Assembly (NCBI GenBank): GCA_021604825.1 | Contig: BQJS01000064.1 | Span: 1-22,260, forward strand | DNA: 22,260 nucleotides | Origin: Phycisphaerae bacterium | Lineage (GTDB): Bacteria > Planctomycetota > Phycisphaerae > UBA1845 | Direction of reading: 5' to 3' | Part shown: in pieces, positions 1 through 8,639 of the stretch | Numbering within the stretch: the stretch's first letter is position 1 | How the letters are laid out: each line of letters begins with the position of its first letter | Program-made: the position numbers and the translations under genes | The notes under the pieces: generated by a model | What the model was told of the DNA's origin: nothing | Seen by the model: only the letters and a program-made list of their open reading frames with translations | Databases searched by the model: none

Positions 1-58
1 ATGCAGCGGGGAGTACGAGCAAGGCGACAACCGCAAGCAGTGGCGAACGCGTTTTCAT
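1..58 (-). CDS. N-terminal fragment of an exported protein (signal peptide only)
   Basis: A minus-strand reading frame opens with ATG at 58-56 and stays open to the window edge. It encodes MKTRSPLLAVVALLVLPAA, which has the form of a Sec signal peptide: a short basic N-region (Lys2, Arg4), then an uninterrupted hydrophobic core ending in Pro-Ala-Ala. The only Shine-Dalgarno-like sequence is a weak AACGAG just upstream. The mature protein lies outside the window, so no function can be assigned. It is divergent from the transferase gene that starts near 270, so the roughly 210 bases between them (59-269) should hold promoters for both, although I see no strong consensus there. With only 19 codons visible the call rests on composition alone. 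Confidence 0.45.
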   Translation of the reverse strand, partial: MKTRSPLLAVVALLVLPAA

Positions 59-269
59 TCTCGTTGAACATCGGGCGGCAGGATTCAACGAAGTGCCACC
101 ACGGGCTTGGATTCCTCGTCAAATGGCGACATTACCGCACAATCGATATCGGACCTTCACGATCGATCGCTTGAGGCTGGGGCGGGCATGGAAGCAAGGC
201 AAATAGGGCAATTCGGATTGAAGAACGGTGTCACTCCAATCTGTGTTACGACCGATAATTAAAGTACCC

Positions 270-2138
270 ATGACCAACGCTGCGATCACAATCCTCCAAG
301 ACCGATCCGAACTCGAGTGGCTGGCAGACCAGCGGCCACAAGCACTGTCGCAGACGGTCCTTACGTTCGACCTTGAGTTACACCTCGAACTCACCCGGCG
401 CGGGATCGACCATCTGACACCATGGGACATCGCCGGCCAAGCCGATCGCCCGCGACTCGAACGAATTGAACACGCTGCCCACGAAATTTGGAAAGAACAC
501 GCCATCGTTCAACATCGCGGGATCAATCTTTTGAAGATCGCCGCGCATCGCCACATTTCCGCCCTCTCGAGAATGGTCTGGATCGGTTACGTCGTCGAGA
601 AGGCGATCGAATTGTATAAGCCGGAATGCATCTGCGTCTTCGACGACACGAACGCACACGGACTCGAACAGCCACCCCACTGCCGCCGACTCCCGCTGCT
701 CTCCGGCATCGTGCAAAATGAAGCGCAGGACCGTGGCATTCGATGTGAGATGTTGTCGAATCCTCAGCGCATCGGCGAGGCATTCAAAGACGAAGCCGCA
801 TCACAAGCACACCGCATCGTCGCAGCGACGGTTGACAATTTAGACTTGAGCGATCGCCCCTTTGTCCTATTGACCGGAAGCGGGCAAGATCTTTTGCGAC
901 AGCTTCCGGTTGTGCGGGAGATCGAGTCAACCGGCGACCTAGAAGCTGTTCAAGTCTACCGATTCGCCGATGAAGCGACGCTGACTCAATTGAATGCCAG
1001 CGGCCATCAGGTTTTGCACGATTCGCAACTACATGCCGGATCATCCCATGAGTTCGATGCCAGTTTGTGTCACAGAGTACGCCGTGATTTTGAATTGGCT
1101 CTAACTTCGCCGAACGATGAGGCCGCGCAAGCGCTGCAGAAGTGGATTCCAAGCTCACATCTTGATTTCGTTTTCGGAACGTATGCGGCCAAGCTCGTAG
1201 TTCAGGTGGACCGATGGCGCGCGTTCTTTGATCGACATCAACCGGAAGCCATCGTCAGTCACTATCCTGATACGGCGATCGAGGTCGCCCATCGTCGAGG
1301 CATTCAATCCGTGATCCTGCAACACGGCGGGCTGTCCATTGGCGATACAGCGTGGTATCGATCGATGCCTGATGTTGCATTGGGCGTCTCGGCAGCGGCG
1401 CACATTCAACATCTGAGGGCCATTGGAATCGATCAACGTCGGATCGAGGTTCTCGATACGCACGATGACGAAAACGTTTCGACGCTCGACCATAGCGCTC
1501 GCGAGGCAAGACGGAGCGATTTTGAAATCCTTCTGGTAACCAGTCGATTGGCTGACCACGCCCACGACGCCGAGTTGCCGGGGCTCCATTGGAAAGCAGC
1601 AATCGAATCACTAGAAGAAATCGTCGCACAAGCTGTTCGATGCGACGGTTGGCGATTTTCGATCAAGACGCACCCGCGTTACGATCACATGGGACTTTAT
1701 CAAAACATCAACGATAAGTTACCGCACCACCGACGGATCAACATCATCACCGATCAACCGCTATCGAAATGCGCCGCCGCTGCCGACGCCATCGTGTTCG
1801 CGAATATCACTTCATCTTCGATCCTGGAAGCGTCGCGGAGCAACAAACCCGTCGTGCTACTTCGCGACCCGTCCGCTGTGATCCACCCTAATCCGCGAGA
1901 TCGTTTGCTTGGCGACTGGCCACGCTTAACCAGCGTTGCCGAGTTGGTTGCCCACCTGCAAGAGCTTGCGACGGACGACAGTTTCTACGAGATGGAAGTA
2001 TCCCGAACGCAACAGGCGCTCGCAGACTTCCACGGCCCGCCCGCACCATCGGGATCGCTTTTGGACTTCATTCGGCGCAAGAAAAAAGCACGGGTCACCG
2101 ATGAAGGAGACCCGCGCCCGTTGGTTTGTTTCAAATGA
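270..2138 (+). CDS. Predicted GT-B-fold surface polysaccharide / glycerophosphate-type transferase
   Basis: This is a cytoplasmic protein of 622 residues with no signal peptide or membrane helix. The second half resembles capsule and teichoic-acid transferases of the GT-B type. It has a nucleotide-sugar-enzyme-like segment with Gln351-His352-Gly353-Gly354 after a hydrophobic strand (GIQSVILQHGG). It then has a Lys466-Thr-His-Pro469 motif of the KxHP kind seen in CDP-glycerol transferases and KpsS/LipB proteins, and a late FANITSSSILEA segment typical of the donor-site helix. The first half is not recognised and may be an acceptor-binding lobe. The frame is open from a GTG at 228, but ATG 270 is preferred because the protein-like sequence starts there; neither site has a clear Shine-Dalgarno. 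The substrate is unknown. The PEP-CTERM and sugar-kinase neighbours fit a role in envelope polysaccharide. The family is assigned by motif only. Confidence 0.6.
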   Translation: MTNAAITILQDRSELEWLADQRPQALSQTVLTFDLELHLELTRRGIDHLTPWDIAGQADRPRLERIEHAAHEIWKEHAIVQHRGINLLKIAAHRHISALSRMVWIGYVVEKAIELYKPECICVFDDTNAHGLEQPPHCRRLPLLSGIVQNEAQDRGIRCEMLSNPQRIGEAFKDEAASQAHRIVAATVDNLDLSDRPFVLLTGSGQDLLRQLPVVREIESTGDLEAVQVYRFADEATLTQLNASGHQVLHDSQLHAGSSHEFDASLCHRVRRDFELALTSPNDEAAQALQKWIPSSHLDFVFGTYAAKLVVQVDRWRAFFDRHQPEAIVSHYPDTAIEVAHRRGIQSVILQHGGLSIGDTAWYRSMPDVALGVSAAAHIQHLRAIGIDQRRIEVLDTHDDENVSTLDHSAREARRSDFEILLVTSRLADHAHDAELPGLHWKAAIESLEEIVAQAVRCDGWRFSIKTHPRYDHMGLYQNINDKLPHHRRINIITDQPLSKCAAAADAIVFANITSSSILEASRSNKPVVLLRDPSAVIHPNPRDRLLGDWPRLTSVAELVAHLQELATDDSFYEMEVSRTQQALADFHGPPAPSGSLLDFIRRKKKARVTDEGDPRPLVCFK

Positions 2139-2181
2139 CCGGGGCAATCCAATGCCGCCGACTCTCAGCACACACGATCCA

Positions 2182-2901
2182 TTAGCGACGTCGTCGCAGA
2201 GCGATCATCGCACCGCCGAGTAGCAGCACCGCACTGGCTGGCTCCGGAGTGGCGTGGATTTCGATGACCAGATCGTCAAAATCGCGATCGCTAAATCCAC
2301 CCTCCGAAGTATGCGGACCGTACAGATCCTCGATGAAAATGAGAAAGGTCACGCCTTCACGATCAAGACCATCGACTTGATAAGTCACCATGTGATCCAG
2401 GAAGTCTGGATTCAATGCCGGGTCCGACGACCACGGACGTGTGCCATCCTGATCGCGGCGCACCCAGCGCCATGTTTCACCAGTCAGATCTATCGAGGCG
2501 TCGCCCGTGACATTTTCACCGTCACCGAAGACGTCGAACAGCAACTCAAAACCATCGCCGCGATCGAAACCGAATTGCTGCGTGAAGTTGGCCCGACGCC
2601 AAACAGCGTTCGCCGAAATATACGCGTCGTTCCAGACGCGATCCGAGGCATCTCCCTTTCCGGTCGACAGCAGGCTGATCATGCCGTTCGGCGTCAGACT
2701 ATCATCGAACCGTGTCGCACTGACGCCGGCACGGTTGTAGTCGTCACCGCTGGCTACGAAGTCACCGCCATATACCGTTTCCAGAATGCTCTCATGCGTC
2801 ACGATCGGAGCCGTCGGAGACGGGATCACATCGCTTATACCAGCGTTTGCGACGGTCGTCGCGCACAACAACCATCCAGCCAGGCCAATCCGAAACGTCA
2901 T
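2182..2901 (-). CDS. PEP-CTERM sorting-domain protein with acidic DUF4114-like region
   Basis: An exported protein of 239 residues. It starts MTFRIGLAGWLLCATTVANAG, a signal peptide with a likely cut after Ala20. The C-terminus has the complete exosortase sorting signal: Pro219-Glu220-Pro221, a hydrophobic helix (VLLLGGAMIAL) and a closing Arg cluster. Just before it, FIEDLYG...GFSDRDFDDLVIEI looks like the calcium-binding, acidic end of DUF4114-type domains. The frame is open further upstream to about 3036. The start at 2901 is chosen because it gives the signal peptide and is preceded by a very good ribosome binding site (GGGGGAGGA, a few bases before ATG). The gene converges on the transferase gene, with only 43 bases between their stops. 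The protein is expected to be processed by an exosortase and anchored or released at the cell surface; no exosortase gene is in the window. Its molecular role is unknown. Confidence 0.85.
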   Translation of the reverse strand: MTFRIGLAGWLLCATTVANAGISDVIPSPTAPIVTHESILETVYGGDFVASGDDYNRAGVSATRFDDSLTPNGMISLLSTGKGDASDRVWNDAYISANAVWRRANFTQQFGFDRGDGFELLFDVFGDGENVTGDASIDLTGETWRWVRRDQDGTRPWSSDPALNPDFLDHMVTYQVDGLDREGVTFLIFIEDLYGPHTSEGGFSDRDFDDLVIEIHATPEPASAVLLLGGAMIALRRRR

Positions 2902-3538
2902 CTCATCCTCCCCCTGCCACGACACAGCGCCGGATATGTCCCCTTGCGGCGTTGTCCATGGGAATGCAACCACGACACGCCCCGTGACCATGTCAACACG
3001 GGCGCAACGCGAAGGCGCAATTCGCAATGAACACACAAGAACACAAATCTTGGCGCGTCATCGGAGCTTGGTTGTCTGGAGGGTTTGCGAGAGGTGTGCC
3101 TTCAATTCCCAGTAATCAAATCCCAATCAACACGAAAGACGGCCTCCCAACCGCTTCGCAGGAAATGACTTGAATTGAAGGGGTAAGACTCGCTTCCCTC
3201 TTCTCTCCCGATCGATACACCCGCGCTGGGTGACGATCAGTCAACGATGCTACACCGGAAGACGATGCCATTCAAGGCTATAATGTGGATTTCGGCGGCT
3301 TGGGCCGATAATTAACGTGGTCCTCACGATGGATCGGCGATGGTCCATTCCGAATGGGCGGAATTGTCGAACCGTCAATCCGGATTCTTGCATTGCTAGC
3401 GTCCGAATAACGAACGACAATTGTTTGAATCGCCTTCGGATGAGCGTTGGTCCGTTGAGGTGGATAGAAAACTATGAGCCCCGCAACAATCTGTTTGGCG
3501 CAAGGATACCAGTAGCTCTCGTTCGCTCCTTAGTTCCC
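2902..3538. other. Intergenic region between two divergent genes
   Basis: About 640 bases separate the PEP-CTERM gene (minus) and the kinase-like gene (plus). Open frames cross it, but their translations are rich in Arg, Cys and Ser and look like chance reading of GC-rich DNA. The identifiable contents are the PEP-CTERM ribosome binding site next to 2901, a consensus TATAAT at 3279-3284 on the plus strand, and the 11-base word CCGATAATTAA at 3305-3315. If the kinase gene starts at 3539, the plus transcript has a leader of roughly 250 bases. If it starts at the GTG 3317 or ATG 3329, the leader is nearly absent. I see no RNA gene, terminator or repeat array. Confidence 0.5.
3279..3284 (+). promoter_or_regulatory. 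Candidate -10 box for the kinase-like gene
   Basis: An exact TATAAT lies in the intergenic region on the strand of the downstream gene. At 17 bases spacing the -35 position reads CGGAAG, which is not a sigma-70 match, so the promoter would be weak or factor-assisted. A second -10-like GATAAT lies at 3307-3312. Confidence 0.35.
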
Positions 3539-5188
3539 ATGCAAATCGACGAATCCAAGAGTATCGGCACATTCTCGATCCGGCACTGCGATGCATCGTT
3601 GCGCGAACACGCTGAGCAGATTCTGACTGACTTAACAAACAACGAATCGAGCCGCCGCTTCGTTTGGAAACCCGTCAAGAAGAACAAACTTCGGACCGTG
3701 TTTCGGGTGGAATCATCCGCCGGTGTCGTATTCGTCAAACAACATGTCGCGACTGGGTTACGCCGACGGATCAAGAGTTTTCTCTTTGGCGATCCTACTC
3801 GAAGCGAGTACGACGCCAGCCAATTCGCACAAGAGCGCGGTGTCCCATGCGTCAACGTCTTCGCAACGGCTGAGCAGAATTTCGACGGGCGGGATTCCGT
3901 GATATTGCTATCGCACGCCGTCGAAAACGCCCGATCGCTATCGGAAGAATTCGCACACATCGATGGTCTTGGCGCGTGTGTGGATTACCGTTCCCTCGCG
4001 GCATCTGTCGCGCAATTGCTGGCGACTGCCCACGATGAAACGTTTCTTCACGCCGACGATCATCCCGGCAACATTCTCGTTCAGCGCATCGGCGACGATC
4101 GACCAAAGTGCTTGTATGTAGACCTGCAAGGGTCACGGTGCGGGCGGGAGTTGTCGCTTGATGACGCGGCGTTTAGCCTGGCATCGCTCGGTCAGTGGTT
4201 TGCGGATCGCACACCCCGATCCGTTCGATTGGCCGTGGTCAAACAATACATCCAACTGCGCGGTTGGCCGACATCCCGCACATTTTTGAGTTCGTTCCTA
4301 AGTCGAATCCACACCGCATCACTGCGCCGCCGAAGAACCCTCTACCGAAAGCGCGACAAACGGATAGGTCGAAACAACGCCCACTTCGCCCGCGTGCCCC
4401 TTGATGACGGTTGGTGCGCATGGATCACCCGGCGCTTTCGCAACCAATCAGAACTGACCGGCGTACATCCGCCCCAATGGCACGAATCCAATCTCGCCGG
4501 GCAACTTCGTTCATCTTTCGGCTTGAACGCCAATGCACCTGAATCCAATTCGGTCACCGATGGTCCGGACGATTCCACATGGTTTACTTCGAACCTAAGG
4601 GAATCATGGAGTTGGCGATTTTTCGGTTCACCGGCGAAGCGACGTTATGTGATGGCCTGCATGGCGATGAACCGGGACATCCCAACAGCCCTCCCCCTGG
4701 GATGTGCCGAGCAGCGAAGTGGATGGGGTACTGGCTGTTCCAAGCACATCGTCGAACGCCCGCCCCAATGCGTCCCCATCCTAACGCTACTGCGAACCCT
4801 CCCGCCTGCCCCGCGCCGCCGTTTGCTCGAACGGATTGGCCGGCATCTGGGGAAAACCTTCGACCGGGGCTTGGTCATCACCAATATTTCACCAAATTGC
4901 CTGGAGGCGACATGCCTTGACGGCGAAGATGTCCCGATTTGGGTGCGGATTGAGGGTCGCTCCTTGGGGAGGCCCGTGTCAAAACCGGTCCAGAACTGGA
5001 TCTTGGGACGACTCGCCAGTGAGGCGGTCCGGATCGAAGCCGCAAGCGTCGTCGAGATGACTCGGGTTTTGAGGGCGTGTGTCCGATCGAGTTTCCCAAG
5101 TTCGCATTGGAAATCTGTGTGGCGCGAGAACCGCGAATTGGTCAACCTGAGCACCGACCCGAGCGATTCACGCCCATCTACCCAGTGA
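3539..5188 (+). CDS. WaaP/InaA-like lipopolysaccharide-kinase family protein with a degenerate second kinase lobe
   Basis: A protein of 549 residues with two kinase-like lobes. Lobe 1 has a candidate ATP-binding Lys67 (VVFVKQHV), the catalytic loop His171-Ala-Asp173-Asp-His-Pro-Gly-Asn178-Ile-Leu and a metal-binding Asp195 (CLYVDLQGSR). This is the signature of Kdo, heptose and aminoglycoside-type sugar kinases, so lobe 1 looks active. A basic linker (RRRRTLYRKRDKR) follows. Lobe 2, from about residue 355, repeats the fold pattern, but at the expected catalytic loop it reads VITNISPNCL (446-455): the His-x-Asp is gone and only the Pro-x-Asn-x-Leu remains. The open frame extends to GTG 3317, but the added 74 residues are low-quality Arg/Cys/Ser sequence, so ATG 3539 is preferred; no strong Shine-Dalgarno supports either site. 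It probably acts in the cytoplasm on lipid A-core or another glycolipid. The substrate is unknown. Confidence 0.65.
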   Translation: MQIDESKSIGTFSIRHCDASLREHAEQILTDLTNNESSRRFVWKPVKKNKLRTVFRVESSAGVVFVKQHVATGLRRRIKSFLFGDPTRSEYDASQFAQERGVPCVNVFATAEQNFDGRDSVILLSHAVENARSLSEEFAHIDGLGACVDYRSLAASVAQLLATAHDETFLHADDHPGNILVQRIGDDRPKCLYVDLQGSRCGRELSLDDAAFSLASLGQWFADRTPRSVRLAVVKQYIQLRGWPTSRTFLSSFLSRIHTASLRRRRTLYRKRDKRIGRNNAHFARVPLDDGWCAWITRRFRNQSELTGVHPPQWHESNLAGQLRSSFGLNANAPESNSVTDGPDDSTWFTSNLRESWSWRFFGSPAKRRYVMACMAMNRDIPTALPLGCAEQRSGWGTGCSKHIVERPPQCVPILTLLRTLPPAPRRRLLERIGRHLGKTFDRGLVITNISPNCLEATCLDGEDVPIWVRIEGRSLGRPVSKPVQNWILGRLASEAVRIEAASVVEMTRVLRACVRSSFPSSHWKSVWRENRELVNLSTDPSDSRPSTQ

Positions 5189-5542
5189 CTTTGAGGAATC
5201 TCGACAAGCGTCGGACGGTGGGCACTGAAGCCAAACTGGCAAAACTGGAGCCCAGACAGCTTTTGGTCGGACACGGTGATGTCGGATGGGTACCCCGAAA
5301 CCCTTGACAGATACATGGTGTTGCCAAAAATACCAACGGGGAGCATGCGCGAGTCGCACCTCCCACGCTAGTTGTTATTTCGCATTGACTTACGACGTTC
5401 GTGCAGGATTTCCGCATTGCCCCATGAGGCTCCCCCGGCGGGTATCTTCGAGCATACTCCAAACGTTTGCCGCAAGCTTGGTAAGCGAATGGTGGGACTG
5501 ACGGTTTCAACCGCGGCCCAACCCTTGAAAGGTTCTGTTTCC
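5189..5542. other. Intergenic region upstream of the secreted protease
   Basis: This 354-base gap follows the kinase-like gene. Reading frames cross it on both strands, including the N-terminal part of a long minus-strand frame that is antisense to the kinase gene, but nothing in them resembles a protein family. The only signal I can point to is a perfect TTGACA at 5304-5309. I found no strong terminator hairpin for the upstream gene and no RNA gene. Confidence 0.45.
5304..5331 (+). promoter_or_regulatory. Candidate promoter for the subtilase gene
   Basis: A perfect -35 hexamer TTGACA (5304-5309) is followed, after 16 bases, by AAAAAT (5326-5331), which matches four of six -10 positions. Transcription would start near 5338 and leave a leader of about 200 bases before the chosen start at 5543. 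The -10 is weak, so this is tentative. Confidence 0.3.
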
Positions 5543-8440
5543 ATGAATTCACGTTGCCAAACGACGTCGCCCTTGATGAATACAATCGCGTATGCGATGA
5601 CCACCATGATTCTGATAGCGCTTCCGGGTGTCGTCCTCGCCGAAGATGCCGGATATTACGCGAATGGAAAATTCCATCGGCTCATTCAATCGGAATCGGA
5701 ATTCGTCGTCGAATTCGAGGACGCGGCACAGCGACAAGCCCTCGGCGAGAAAATGCGTGCCAACGCCGATACGACCATCGATGACGTTCCATGGGATCGG
5801 AACCCTGATCGATTTGCCATCCTGAAGGGCGAGCGACTCGATGCAGCCGCTCGTTCGCGCTTGCGCGGCAATCGTGCGATCAAGTCGATCCAAAACGTGT
5901 ACCGCCATTCGGAAGAAGGCGAACCCGTGCTGAGCAGCGGCACGATCGTCGTTAAGTTTAAGCCCGGCATTTCAGACGCCGAACGTGAATTGATGCTCGC
6001 CGACTATAAGGTACAGATCGTCAATTCAGTCGAAGGAGTCGAGCGGGCGTTTGTGGTGGAGCCCATCGGTATCGAAGGTGACGCCGACATCCGAACAGCC
6101 AATGCACTCTATCGCGACAGCCGCACCGAATACGCCCATCCCGATTTCTATCAAGCCACGCACATTCGGCAGGTCGGCGTCGATACGTTTTTCACCAGCC
6201 AATGGCACTTGGCCAACACAGGTCAAGGAGGCGGCACACCGGGAGTCGACATTAACATCTCTGACGCTTGGAACCGAACCACCGGAAACCTCGATGGGAA
6301 TCCGCTAATCGGTCAACTCGACGACGCTTGCGACGTTCTGCATGAAGACCTGGTCAACAATTATATCGGTATCAGCCACAATGCCGCGTCCAATGTCCAA
6401 ACCGCGACGGCCGCTAATCCAGCGGTGATTGATGATCGCCACGGAACCGCGACGATGGGCCTCATGGTCGCAGCGGCGAATGGCGTTGGGGTCATCGGGG
6501 TCGCGCCTTCGGCTCGATTCACCGCGTCGAGGGGCATCGCAAGCGTGGTATCGAACAGTCAAATCGCCAGCGCCTACGCATTTGCAAGAACTCAGAATGT
6601 CGATGTCCACAACAACAGTTGGGGGTTCGGCAGCGGAGTCCCCAATCCCGACGTGGTCACCGACGCCATTGAAACAGCGTTTATTGAAGGACGTGACGGC
6701 TTGGGCATGTTGATCTGTTTCGCTTCGGGCAACGGCGATGGCATGGACGAGAATGCGCCGGTTGGCGTCGAAGTGAACCCAGCCACCGATCTTTCGGCGC
6801 TGCCAACAGTCCTGGGAGTGGGTGCCAGCAATGCGAATGACGTGAAGGCTTCGTATAGCAACTTTGGTCGTGAGATCGATGTCTTGGCTCCGAGTATCGA
6901 CTTTCCGAACCTGCCAGGTCTGGTCACCACCGACAATACCGACGGCTCGTTTGATGAACCCGGATACAACAATGCCGGTCAAGACGACGACGGCAACGCC
7001 AACTTGGCCAACCCGAGCTACACCGACAATTTTGGCGGAACGTCGGGGTCGTCGCCCTTGGTGGCTGGTATTGCAGCGTTGATCATGTCATTGGAGCCAG
7101 ACTACACCGCCACCCAAGTGCGCAACATTATCGAACACACCTGCGAAAAAATCGATCCAACCGTGGCCAACTACAACGGCATCACCGGACGAAGCCTCCA
7201 GTATGGTTACGGTCGCGTGAGTGCCGGACAAGCGGTCGAGATGACGTTCGACGGGTTCTATTGGCCGGAACGCCTAGCAGATGTTGAAGTTGACGGCAGT
7301 TCCATCACCTGGAAGATCAACGACGACCTGCGCACCCGTGCGGGCGCGACGTTTGGCGTGCAGACGGCAGCCGTCCTTGTGGTTCAAGCCGACGCGCCAT
7401 TCTCTTGGGCACCAACCGATGGTATTAATTACAACATCGGTCAGGCCTTACTTGATCCGAACACAAATCAACCGACTGGCGCGACGGTCGTTGCGAACTT
7501 CAGTGCCGAACTGTTCAATTTTGACGACTCGGGCGGCACGAAATACTTTGGTATATATCCCGTCACCTTCTCGCCCCGCCGAGGAGCAACTTATGGCTAT
7601 GGCGTTTCCATTAATTCTGCGGGTTCCGCGACGGCTGTCGATTCGGGCGTACTCTTCACGCAGGGCGCCGAAGATCCGGATGATGGTGATGAAAACGTGG
7701 GTTCCGACAAACCCAACGTCTCGATCGATGTCAGCCCCCTATCGGGCACCTCGCCACTTCGTGTGCAATTCCGCGGTAACGCCCAGTCAACCTTTGAAAT
7801 TGCTTCGTTTGTCTGGGATTTTGACGACGGAACCACCGTCAATTCGCGAAATGCCGAACGGACGTACATCGTTTCCAATGGAACGCAACGTTTCTTCCCG
7901 CGATTGATCGTCACTGATGTGATGGGCAATGTTGGCGAGCGCTCGGTCGCCATCGACGTAAGCGCGCCAAGCACCGGTGATGGTGACAGCGCGACAACGT
8001 CGGGCTCGGTGCGTATCCGCATCGCCGATCCAGAGTCACCCGATTCATCAAGTATTTCAGCAGGCGTTGCCCCGTTGACTGTCATCCTCAACGCAGAAGT
8101 GTCGGGGTTTGGCTCCGCTTCGCTTGAAAACCTTCAAGTTTTCTGGGACCTGGGCGACGGTAACATTGGCACCAGCCAAACAGTCTTCCACACCTATCAG
8201 ATCCCTGGATCGTTCCCGATTACGGTGACGGTCTCCGATACGACGACCGGTGGCAGCACGCAAGACACGGCATTTATCACCGTGACCCCTGATCCGGACA
8301 GTGACACAACAGCCACGCCAACGCCATCGTCTACACCGTCGAACGGGACAGGCACAACCTTGTGCGGAACGACGGGGATGATGGCGATGATCGGCATGCT
8401 GATGATGTTTGCGATGCGTCGCCTTCGTTTCAGCAAGTAG
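5543..8440 (+). CDS. Secreted subtilisin-like (S8) serine protease with two PKD domains and a C-terminal membrane anchor
   Basis: A 965-residue exported protein. Residues 1 to about 35 form a signal peptide (MTTMILIALPGVVLAED). A propeptide-like region follows (about 40-200, with GTIVVKFKPGISDAE at its second part). The S8 catalytic domain spans about 210-570: Asp260 in GQLDDA, His300 in RHGTATMG, the oxyanion-hole Asn358 in HNNSWG and Ser501 in GTSGSSP. Two PKD-type beta domains follow, with the usual FVWDFDDGT and VFWDLGDGN cores. A Thr/Pro/Ser stalk comes next, and the tail is GTTLCGTTG, a Met-rich helix and RRLRFSK. The frame is open from 5372; ATG 5543 is chosen for the signal peptide and the upstream GAAAGG, and ATG 5576 is possible. 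The tail looks like a cell-surface sorting or lipid-attachment signal with an invariant-type Cys-Gly, unlike the PEP-CTERM of the neighbour. It probably degrades extracellular protein. Confidence 0.9.
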   Translation: MNSRCQTTSPLMNTIAYAMTTMILIALPGVVLAEDAGYYANGKFHRLIQSESEFVVEFEDAAQRQALGEKMRANADTTIDDVPWDRNPDRFAILKGERLDAAARSRLRGNRAIKSIQNVYRHSEEGEPVLSSGTIVVKFKPGISDAERELMLADYKVQIVNSVEGVERAFVVEPIGIEGDADIRTANALYRDSRTEYAHPDFYQATHIRQVGVDTFFTSQWHLANTGQGGGTPGVDINISDAWNRTTGNLDGNPLIGQLDDACDVLHEDLVNNYIGISHNAASNVQTATAANPAVIDDRHGTATMGLMVAAANGVGVIGVAPSARFTASRGIASVVSNSQIASAYAFARTQNVDVHNNSWGFGSGVPNPDVVTDAIETAFIEGRDGLGMLICFASGNGDGMDENAPVGVEVNPATDLSALPTVLGVGASNANDVKASYSNFGREIDVLAPSIDFPNLPGLVTTDNTDGSFDEPGYNNAGQDDDGNANLANPSYTDNFGGTSGSSPLVAGIAALIMSLEPDYTATQVRNIIEHTCEKIDPTVANYNGITGRSLQYGYGRVSAGQAVEMTFDGFYWPERLADVEVDGSSITWKINDDLRTRAGATFGVQTAAVLVVQADAPFSWAPTDGINYNIGQALLDPNTNQPTGATVVANFSAELFNFDDSGGTKYFGIYPVTFSPRRGATYGYGVSINSAGSATAVDSGVLFTQGAEDPDDGDENVGSDKPNVSIDVSPLSGTSPLRVQFRGNAQSTFEIASFVWDFDDGTTVNSRNAERTYIVSNGTQRFFPRLIVTDVMGNVGERSVAIDVSAPSTGDGDSATTSGSVRIRIADPESPDSSSISAGVAPLTVILNAEVSGFGSASLENLQVFWDLGDGNIGTSQTVFHTYQIPGSFPITVTVSDTTTGGSTQDTAFITVTPDPDSDTTATPTPSSTPSNGTGTTLCGTTGMMAMIGMLMMFAMRRLRFSK

Positions 8441-8508
8441 GGGCATTCAAAGAAGATTTCCCCTCAATTGCCTGCAACACCAGCGTTGTGTTGACGGCTG
8501 CGAATATC

Positions 8509-8537
8509 TTGTAGCCAACCCGTTCTGTGGATATGAT
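8509..8537 (+). promoter_or_regulatory. Candidate sigma-70-type promoter for the Clp N-domain gene
   Basis: TTGTAG (8509-8514) and TATGAT (8532-8537) are separated by exactly 17 bases. They lie about 100 bases before the ATG at 8640. They match four of six -35 positions and five of six -10 positions. No other clear promoter lies between the protease stop and this gene. Confidence 0.45.
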
Positions 8538-8639
8538 GGATTTCGTCGTCCAGTAGACATTACTCGAATCGAATGCATCGGTAGCGATCTCGAAACGAGT
8601 GCTTGGTGAATTGACAGAAAACGAAGAGCATCCAGTCGC

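Noticed and set aside
2254..3030. A 258-codon plus-strand frame over the PEP-CTERM gene
   Set aside because: It is a mirror of a real minus-strand gene that has a signal peptide, sorting signal and strong ribosome binding site; its translation is Arg/Ile/Thr-rich with no domain.
4645..5346. A 233-codon minus-strand frame overlapping the kinase-like gene
   Set aside because: It is antisense to a coding region with recognisable kinase features. Most of it is Arg/Ser-rich, and no start context or family pattern supports it.
5372..5542. N-terminal extension of the protease to the first in-frame start
   Set aside because: The extra 57 residues are Arg/Pro/Cys-rich and would bury the signal peptide; ATG 5543 restores an exported N-terminus.
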